A stretch of 36,099 nucleotides of DNA from M0108 sp049654905 (GTDB lineage Bacteria > Pseudomonadota > Gammaproteobacteria > Chromatiales > Chromatiaceae). Position numbers and translations under genes: made by a program. Under the pieces are notes generated by a model, which saw nothing but the letters and a program-made list of their open reading frames with translations, was not told where the DNA came from and did not search any database. The stretch is from contig JBASIS010000170.1 of assembly GCA_049654905.1 (NCBI GenBank), positions 1 to 36,099 on the forward strand, given 5' to 3'. This document shows positions 30,236 to 36,099 of this stretch, in pieces; position 1 is the first letter of the stretch; every line of letters begins with the position of its first letter.

Positions 30236-32431
30236 CTAGCGATCCAGGTTCATGACTTTGTTCCAGGCGGTGACAAAGTCGGTAACAAACTTCTCCTTGG
30301 CGTCATCACAGGCATAGACCTCGGCAATCGCACGGAGCTCGGAGTTCGAACCGAAAACGAGATCGACCCGGGTGCCCATCCATTTGACCTGGCCCGAGGA
30401 GCGATCCCGTCCTTCGAAGAGGCCCTCGGTTGAAGAGGGCCGCCACTCGGTACCCATGTCCAGCAGATTGACGAAGAAATCGTTCGTCAGTGTGCCCGGA
30501 GTGCTCGTGAAGACGCCCTGGCTGGACTGCCCGACATTGGCATTCAGGGCCCGCATGCCGCCGACCAATACCGTCATTTCCGGGGCGGTCAGGGTCATCA
30601 GTTGGGCGCGGTCCAGCAACATCTCCTCGGCGGGCGTTTTCAGGCCGGCACGCTGGTAATTCCGGAAGCCATCCGCCAACGGCTCCAGGACGGCGAAGGA
30701 TGCCGCATCGGTCTGCGCGGGCGAGGCGTCCGTTCGCCCGGGGGTGAAGGGCACCCTGATCTCATGGCCAGCCTGCCTGACGGCCTCTTCGACCGCCGTG
30801 CCTCCCGCCAGCACGATGAGGTCCGCCAGCGAAATCCGCTTGTTGCCGGATTGGGTGGCGTTGAAGGCCTGCTGGATGGCTTCGAGCTTCTGTAGAACCT
30901 TGGCCAGTTCCGCCGGCTGATTCGCCTCCCAGTCCTTTTGAGGCGCCAGGCGCAGACGAGCCCCGTTGGCCCCGCCACGCTTGTCGGAGCCCCGGAAGGT
31001 CGCGGCCGACGCCCAGGCCGTGGTCACGAGTTGGGGGATGGTCAGGCCCGAGGCGAGGATCTGGGCCTTCAGGGACGCCAGGTCCTGCTCGCCGACCAGT
31101 TCATGGTCCACCGCCGGCACCGGGTCCTGCCAGATCAATTCCTCGGCCGGTACCTCGGGCCCCAGGTAGCGGGCGCGCGGGCCCATATCGCGGTGGGTCA
31201 GCTTGAACCAGGCGCGGGCGAAGGCATCGGCGAAGGCTTCCGGGTCCTGGTGGAAGCGGCGTGAGATTGGCTCGTAGAGGGGGTCGAAGCGCAGCGACAG
31301 GTCCGCCGTGGTCATCATGGGGCGGTGCTTGATCGATGGGTCGTGGGCGTCGGGGATCAGGTGCTCCGGCTTGACGTCCCGCGCCTGCCACTGCCAGGCG
31401 CCCGCGGGGCTCTTCACCAGCTCCCATTCGTAGCCGAAGAGCATGTCGAAGTAACCCATGTCCCAGGTGGTGGGGTGCGGCTTCCAGGCCCCTTCGATGC
31501 CGCTGGTCGTGGTGCAGACACCCATGCCAGACCCGAACCTGTTTCTCCAGCCCAGGCCCATCGCTTCGAGGGGTGCCGCCTCCGGCGCCGGACCGACCAA
31601 TGACGGATCACCCGCGCCATGGGCCTTGCCAAAGGTGTGGCCGCCGGCCACCAGGGCGACGGTTTCCTCGTCGTTCATCGCCATGCGGGCGAAGGTCTCG
31701 CGCACGTCGCGTCCAGAGCCTAGCGGGTCAGGGTTGCCATCCGGGCCTTCCGGGTTGACGTAGATCAGACCCATCTGTACGGCCCCCAGGGGGTTTTCCA
31801 GCTCCCGGTCGCCGGAGTAACGGCTGTTGGGCTTGTCGCTGGTGGCCAGCCACTCGGCCTCGGCACCCCAGTAGATGTCGTCCTCCGGCTCCCAGATGTC
31901 CTCGCGCCCGCCGCCAAAGCCAAAGGTCTTGAAGCCCATGGATTCCAGCGCGCAGTTGCCGGCCAGAATCATGAGGTCCGCCCAGGAGATCCTGTTGCCA
32001 TATTTCTGCTTGATAGGCCAGAGGAGCCGGCGCGCCTTGTCCAGGTTGCCGTTATCGGGCCAACTGTTGATGGGTGCGAAACGCTGGTTGCCGTGGCCGG
32101 CGCCGCCGCGCCCATCGGCGATGCGGTAAGTGCCCGCGCTATGCCAGGCCATGCGGATGAGCAAGCCACCGTAATGGCCCCAGTCGGCGGGCCACCAATC
32201 CTTGGAATCCGTCATCAGGGCGTAGAGGTCTTGTTTCAGCGCTGCCAGGTCGAGCTTCTTGAATTCCTCGGCATAGTTGAAATCCCCGCCCAGGGGATTG
32301 GACTTGGCGGAGTGCTGATGCAGGATCTTGAGGTTGAGTTTGTTGGGCCACCAGTCCTGATTGGACTGAGCACTTACTCTGGTGCGGGCGCCGGACATTC
32401 CAGCAAATGGGCATTTGGCTTCGTTGGACAT
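30236..32431 (-). CDS. katG: Catalase-peroxidase KatG
   Basis: Heme enzyme that dismutates hydrogen peroxide and has peroxidase activity. The 731-residue product is full length with both halves of the duplicated peroxidase fold. Active-site residues: distal RMAWHSAGTYR (Arg93, Trp96, His97), the covalent Met-Tyr-Trp adduct made of Trp96, Tyr224 (GLIYVNPEGP) and Met250 (FARMAMNDEE), and proximal His265 in VAGGHTFGKAHG. The C-terminal half has TTAWASAATFRGSDKRGGAN and TDFVTAWNKVMNLDR. No signal peptide is seen, so it is cytoplasmic. ATG 32431 has AGGAGA upstream. It is divergent from fur, suggesting peroxide- or iron-linked control. Confidence 0.98.
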   Translation of the reverse strand: MSNEAKCPFAGMSGARTRVSAQSNQDWWPNKLNLKILHQHSAKSNPLGGDFNYAEEFKKLDLAALKQDLYALMTDSKDWWPADWGHYGGLLIRMAWHSAGTYRIADGRGGAGHGNQRFAPINSWPDNGNLDKARRLLWPIKQKYGNRISWADLMILAGNCALESMGFKTFGFGGGREDIWEPEDDIYWGAEAEWLATSDKPNSRYSGDRELENPLGAVQMGLIYVNPEGPDGNPDPLGSGRDVRETFARMAMNDEETVALVAGGHTFGKAHGAGDPSLVGPAPEAAPLEAMGLGWRNRFGSGMGVCTTTSGIEGAWKPHPTTWDMGYFDMLFGYEWELVKSPAGAWQWQARDVKPEHLIPDAHDPSIKHRPMMTTADLSLRFDPLYEPISRRFHQDPEAFADAFARAWFKLTHRDMGPRARYLGPEVPAEELIWQDPVPAVDHELVGEQDLASLKAQILASGLTIPQLVTTAWASAATFRGSDKRGGANGARLRLAPQKDWEANQPAELAKVLQKLEAIQQAFNATQSGNKRISLADLIVLAGGTAVEEAVRQAGHEIRVPFTPGRTDASPAQTDAASFAVLEPLADGFRNYQRAGLKTPAEEMLLDRAQLMTLTAPEMTVLVGGMRALNANVGQSSQGVFTSTPGTLTNDFFVNLLDMGTEWRPSSTEGLFEGRDRSSGQVKWMGTRVDLVFGSNSELRAIAEVYACDDAKEKFVTDFVTAWNKVMNLDR

Positions 32432-32857
32432 GGTTATCTCCTCGGGATGATAGCGTTACCGTGCGGCTAGGAGGTCATACCTCTCCGTCTATCGGTCTGG
32501 TTATTTGACAAGCTTTGTTTATGCGGGTTCTCCAGGGTGAGGGCATGGAGGGAATCGCCGGCACCCGCCAGTGGGGAGCGGCGAGGCATTTTCCGTCGCC
32601 AGCGAACGACGACGATAAAATTATTGGACCAGAGGCCGAGAAACATCGCCAATCGTTAAAACCGAGAATAGCCATCGGGCCAGACGATAAACGAGCCCTG
32701 ATACCCGGTGCGCGGCTTGCTTCTCCAGTAAGTAAATGAGAAGCTTTCTCGACTAGCGTTTAGGGTTCTGGCGGTCACTGGTGCAAGGCGCCGAACCACG
32801 AGGTCCCTGGAGACGCGGGGCGGGCATCCGCCCATCGCCACGCAAGGGGGTAAGGTC
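32432..32857. other. 426-base katG-fur intergenic region
   Basis: Between the divergent katG and fur genes. On the katG side there is a GAGGT-CAT-ACCTC repeat (32471-32483) and TTGTCA on the minus strand (32506-32511) that could be a -35 box; I find no good -10. On the fur side GCTTCTC-N12-GAGAAGC (32719-32725 / 32738-32744) is a perfect 7-bp inverted repeat, followed by TTCTC. A 74-codon open frame at 32515-32739 has no recognisable similarity and I do not call it a gene. No clear Fur box is visible. Confidence 0.55.
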
Positions 32858-33286
32858 TTGGATGAACGTCAGATTAAGCAGGCGGGGCTGAAAGTCACCC
32901 TGCCACGCATGAAGATTATGGAGATCCTGGAGACGAGCGGCGAGGGTCAGGGCGCGCGCCACCTGCGGGCCGAGGATGTGTACCGCATCCTGCTGACCCG
33001 GGGCGAGGTGGTTGGCCTGGCCACGGTCTATCGGGTCCTCACCCAGTTCGAGGCCGCGGGCCTGGTCTCCCGTCACAACTTCGAGGGTGGTCAGGCCTTC
33101 TTCGAACTCGAGCGCGGCGCCCATCACGATCACCTGGTATGTATCAAGTGCGGTCAGGTGGTGGAGTTCCTGGACGAGGCTATCGAGGAGCGCCAGCGAG
33201 CCATTGCGGCGGAGCATGGCTTCACCCTGGAGGACCACACCCTGAACATCCTTGGCCTTTGCCCCAACTGCCAGGCGGGGCACTGA
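32858..33286 (+). CDS. fur: Fur-family ferric uptake regulator
   Basis: Metal-dependent repressor of iron uptake genes. The 142 residues match Fur: QIKQAGLKVTLPRMKIMEIL at the N-terminus, HLRAEDVYRILL, the recognition helix LATVYRVLTQFEAAGLVSRH, FEGGQAFFELERGAHHDHLV, the metal-binding HHDHLVCIKCGQVVEF, and a C-terminal LCPNCQAGH. The CxxC pairs could hold a structural zinc. The start is TTG 32858 (MDERQIKQAGLK): it has GGGGG about eight bases upstream, and the ATG at 32862 is out of frame. It lies upstream of the FeoB-like gene by 61 bases, an apparent iron operon. Confidence 0.93.
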   Translation: MDERQIKQAGLKVTLPRMKIMEILETSGEGQGARHLRAEDVYRILLTRGEVVGLATVYRVLTQFEAAGLVSRHNFEGGQAFFELERGAHHDHLVCIKCGQVVEFLDEAIEERQRAIAAEHGFTLEDHTLNILGLCPNCQAGH

Positions 33287-33347
33287 AGACCGTCATGAAC
33301 GGCAGCTTGCGGCCCCACAACCCATCACCACCGCCCAGGGTCCGCCC

Positions 33348-35405
33348 ATGAGCCCCTCTGTCCCGACCTTTCCCCTCCAGGGACCCAGTTTGCGCGGCGC
33401 CCGGCGGCCCCGCGTGGCGATTGTCGGCCGGAGTGGCAGTGGTAAACACAGCATCTTCAATGCCGCCGCCAGCACCCGCACCCGGCACGAGCGTCTGGCC
33501 GGTATCGGACCCGCCTATGAGGAATGCCTGGTCGAGGTGGGCGTCGATCAGATCTCCCTGGTCGCCCTGCCCGCCATCGAGGGCTTTCACGCCCCGGACG
33601 AAGAGGAGCGGGTAACGCTCAAGTATCTCTTGTGGGGCGACCGCTGGCCGGCCATCGCCCAACATGAGGCCCATCTGCCGGCGACGGTCTTTGCCGCGCC
33701 CGATGTGCTGCTGATGGTGATGGATGCCACGGCCCTGGAACGGGATCTGGAGCTCGCGCTGGAACTGATGCCCCTGGGCCGGCCGATGGTCTTTGCGCTC
33801 AACCGCATGGACGAGGCGCGCGCCAAGCGCCGCTTTATCAATGTTCGCGCCCTGGCGGCCAAACTGGGCGGCCCCGTGGTGCCGACCGTGGCGCACATGG
33901 GCATAGGCCTGGCCGAACTCTTTACTACCCTGACCCGGGTCGCGCGGGAGACCCGCAGGGCCCCACCGGTCCCCTGGGTCCATCCACCCAGCCCGCACAT
34001 CGTCGCCCAATGGGGAGTGGTTGCCGGGATCGCCCGCGAGTCGGAGGTGGCGGCGGCCTTCGCCGTGCCGGAGGCCCTGTTGACGCTGCAACTCGCCGAA
34101 AACGAGGATTACTTTGCCCAGGAGTTGCAGGCCCATTTTCCCGACGCTTATTCCTTGTTGCTCGCCGCCCGCGCCAGGGCCGACGTGGCCCTGCCTCGCC
34201 CCCTGGCGGAGGAGATCCACGCCGACCGGCATCACCGGGCCGCCATTCTCTACGAGGCGGTGACCCGCCCCGGTCAGGAAGATGAAACCCCCGCCTGGCA
34301 ACGCTGGGCGGATGACCTCTTCCTGCACCCCCAATGGGGCTTTGTCGGCACCTTGGTGATCTTCGCCATGGTGCTGTTTTTTGTGTTCGAGGTGAGCGCC
34401 TTTCTCGACGGACTCACCGTCGCGCGCCTGATCGCCTGGGCCGAGCCCTGGCAGCCGACGGATCTGTTGGGCGTTCTGGCGCGGGCCGTGCTGGATGGCG
34501 TTATCGGCCTGGCGGGTATCGTCATCCCCTACATGATCCCGCTGGTGATGCTGCTGGTGGTGTTGGAGGAGTCCGGGCTCATGCACCGCGTCGCCTTCGT
34601 CGTCGATCGGGGCTTCCATCAACTGGGGCTGCATGGTGGCGTCGCCCTGCCGTTTTTGATGGGGCTGGGTTGCAATGTCCCGGCCCTGGCCGCCACCGCC
34701 GCCGTCACCCGGGGCCGCGACCGCACCGTGGCCTCGCTGCTGATCACCTTTCTGCCCTGTTCGGCGCGGTCCGCCATCCTGCTGGCGGTGGGCGGTAAGT
34801 ATCTGGGTGGCTTCGGGGTGTTCGCCCTCTTCATGCTCATCCCCGTCGTCGTCAGCCTGGTGGGTAAGCTGCTCCAGCGCCGCTATCCCGAGACCACGCC
34901 GGGCATCATCCAGGAGATCCCCCCCTACGCCCTGCCGACCCTGCGCCAGGTGTTGGCCAGTACCTGGGATCGCAGCCGCGATATCGTCACTATCGTCCTG
35001 CCGCTGCTGGTGGCGGGTAGCGTGGTGCTGGCGCTGCTGGACCGCTATGGCGCCGATGCCTGGATCAACCTGACACTGACGCCCATCACGAACTGGTGGC
35101 TGGGTCTGCCCGTGGCGCTGGGGGTGCCGATTCTCTTTGGGGTCCTGCGCAAGGAGCTGTCCTTGCTGATGGTGTTTCAGGCTCTGGGCACCCAGGAGCT
35201 GTCCAGCGTGCTCGACACCACCCAGATCGTCACCTTCCTGGTCTTCCTGACCTTCTATGTGCCCTGCGTGTCCACCTTTGCCATGATGTTGAGGCTCCTG
35301 GGCCCGCGCGATGCCTACTACTCAGTCGCCCTTTCCATCGGGGTGGCCCTGGTCGTGGCGGCGGCGGTGCGCTGGCCGCTGGAGTTGATGGGGTGGCTGG
35401 TCTAG
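33348..35405 (+). CDS. feoB: FeoB-like ferrous iron transporter with a degenerate G domain
   Basis: A 685-residue protein (ATG 33348, MSPSVPTFPLQGPSLRGARR). The membrane half is FeoB: LPFLMGLGCNVPALAATAAV, LITFLPCSARSAILLAVGGK (Cys-containing gate motifs), PILFGVLRKELSLLMVFQAL and TFYVPCVSTFAMMLRLLG. The N-terminal GTPase is altered. G1 reads GRSGSGKHS (residues 27-35) where GKT/GKS is needed. G3 reads VALPAIEGF where DLPGTYSL is typical, with both the Asp and the Gly replaced by Ala. G4 NRMD (152-155) is intact. GTP hydrolysis is therefore doubtful. No feoA is adjacent. The position after fur implies iron transport and Fur control, but this paralogue may handle another metal or work without GTP switching. 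Confidence 0.9.
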   Translation: MSPSVPTFPLQGPSLRGARRPRVAIVGRSGSGKHSIFNAAASTRTRHERLAGIGPAYEECLVEVGVDQISLVALPAIEGFHAPDEEERVTLKYLLWGDRWPAIAQHEAHLPATVFAAPDVLLMVMDATALERDLELALELMPLGRPMVFALNRMDEARAKRRFINVRALAAKLGGPVVPTVAHMGIGLAELFTTLTRVARETRRAPPVPWVHPPSPHIVAQWGVVAGIARESEVAAAFAVPEALLTLQLAENEDYFAQELQAHFPDAYSLLLAARARADVALPRPLAEEIHADRHHRAAILYEAVTRPGQEDETPAWQRWADDLFLHPQWGFVGTLVIFAMVLFFVFEVSAFLDGLTVARLIAWAEPWQPTDLLGVLARAVLDGVIGLAGIVIPYMIPLVMLLVVLEESGLMHRVAFVVDRGFHQLGLHGGVALPFLMGLGCNVPALAATAAVTRGRDRTVASLLITFLPCSARSAILLAVGGKYLGGFGVFALFMLIPVVVSLVGKLLQRRYPETTPGIIQEIPPYALPTLRQVLASTWDRSRDIVTIVLPLLVAGSVVLALLDRYGADAWINLTLTPITNWWLGLPVALGVPILFGVLRKELSLLMVFQALGTQELSSVLDTTQIVTFLVFLTFYVPCVSTFAMMLRLLGPRDAYYSVALSIGVALVVAAAVRWPLELMGWLV

Positions 35406-36099
35406 CTAATCCAGGCAGATCGGCTGGCCGCGCAGGCCCTGGCGTACCATGGCGCGGCGCAGATAGGCGATCTGGGTCTGGAGGGACAGGCCCTTGGGGC
35501 AGACGTCGTGGCAGCCGAGCAGGCTCATGCAGCCGAAGACTCCCTGATCGTCACCGATGACCCCGTAGTAATCCGCCTCCTCGCGCCGATCCCGGGGGTC
35601 GAGACGGAAGCGGGCGATCTTATTGAGCCCGGCGGCACCGACGAAGTCCTGGCGCATCTGCGCCGTGCCGCAGGCGGCGATACAGCAGCCACACTCGATA
35701 CAGCGATCCAGTTCGTAAATCTGTTCCGCCAGCTCGGGCTCCATCCGGGCCTCGATGGCATCCAGGTCCGGCTCGCCCTGGAGGTGAACCCAGGTCTCCA
35801 GCCGCTCGCTCAGGGCGCGCATCCACTTGCCCGTGTTCACCGAGAGGTCGCCGATCAGTTCGAAGACCGGCAGGGGCAGGAGGGTGATCTCCGCCGGCAG
35901 GGCGGCCGTGAGGGTCCGGCAGGCCAGGCCCGGCAGGCCGTTGATCACCATGGCGCAACTGCCGCAGACGCCGGCCCGGCAGACGAAGTCGAAGGCCAGG
36001 CTGGGGTCATGCTCCTCGCGGATGTGGTTGAGGGCGATGAAGAGGGTCATGCCCGGGGCCTCTTCCAGGCGGTAATCCTGCAGGTGGGGGACGCTGGCC
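35406..36099 (-). CDS. frdB: Fumarate reductase/succinate dehydrogenase iron-sulfur subunit (Wolinella-type), 5' end outside window
   Basis: Iron-sulfur subunit linking the flavoprotein to the membrane quinone site. The frame is open to the window edge (ASVPHLQDYRLEEAPGMTLF precedes the internal ATG 36050), so the start lies beyond 36099. Ligands for the [2Fe-2S] cluster are seen in FVCRAGVCGSCAMVINGLPG with LACRTLT. The others are in RCIECGCCIAACGTAQM and VFGCMSLLGCHDVCPKGLSL. The protein shape and motifs are like the Wolinella/epsilon type FrdB (two-heme cytochrome b partner) rather than the enteric form; methylmenaquinone or menaquinone use is an inference. Its TAG stop (35406-35408) directly abuts the end of the FeoB-like gene. 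Confidence 0.92.
   Translation of the reverse strand, partial: ASVPHLQDYRLEEAPGMTLFIALNHIREEHDPSLAFDFVCRAGVCGSCAMVINGLPGLACRTLTAALPAEITLLPLPVFELIGDLSVNTGKWMRALSERLETWVHLQGEPDLDAIEARMEPELAEQIYELDRCIECGCCIAACGTAQMRQDFVGAAGLNKIARFRLDPRDRREEADYYGVIGDDQGVFGCMSLLGCHDVCPKGLSLQTQIAYLRRAMVRQGLRGQPICLD

Noticed and set aside
32515..32739. 74-codon open frame between katG and fur
   Set aside because: There is no recognisable domain and no ribosome site, and it lies inside a regulatory region with inverted repeats.

Overview
The window is GC-rich (except in promoter regions) and densely coding. It looks like chromosomal DNA of a gammaproteobacterium. A sulfur-oxidising, purple-sulfur-type (Chromatiales) lineage is my best guess, from the overall character of the proteins and the gene mix; this is inference and no rRNA or other taxonomic marker is present. 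I see no tRNA, rRNA or CRISPR array.

Layout. (1) 1-2452: the 3' part of brxL, a BREX phage-defence gene, split by an IS701-like insertion sequence (711-2190) whose transposase carries an in-frame stop. (2) 2501-11383, minus strand: a complete V/A-type rotary ATPase operon, transcribed as G/H-like, C, I, K, F, E, A, B, D. (3) 11583-23011, minus strand: one long, tightly overlapping operon for a membrane-bound complex-I-related respiratory complex. It has Mrp-type antiporter subunits (MnhE, F, G, MbxD-like, MbxE-MnhB fusion, MnhC, a double MnhD fusion), then NuoH, NuoB, NuoC, NuoD, a NuoI-GltD fusion and a ferritin-like protein. (4) 23228-26184, plus strand: small membrane, secreted and cofactor-related proteins and a frameshifted alpha/beta hydrolase. 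(5) 26320-33286: redox-stress and metal genes: di-heme cytochrome c peroxidase, a DUF302 protein, a solitary second ATPase subunit I with a cysteine cluster, katG and fur. (6) 33348-36099: a FeoB-like iron transporter with a degenerate G domain, then a 5'-truncated Wolinella-type fumarate reductase/succinate dehydrogenase iron-sulfur subunit.

The most interesting system is region 3. Its gene order (MnhE, F, G, D, E/F, G, H, H', M, J, K, L, N in Mbx terms) is collinear with the archaeal Mbx/Mbs operon (membrane-bound sulfane-sulfur reductase). The catalytic subunit keeps a CxxC in the first hydrogenase motif but has lost both cysteines of the second, so it is neither a [NiFe] hydrogenase nor an ordinary quinone-reducing complex I. 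The electron-input subunit is fused to a GltD/NfnB-like FAD- and NAD(P)-binding flavoprotein, and the two antiporter-like subunits are fused into one 1057-residue protein. The inferred job is NAD(P)H- or ferredoxin-coupled redox chemistry, possibly on sulfur compounds, driving H+/Na+ transport. The neighbouring V/A-ATPase, on the same strand, could share that ion gradient.
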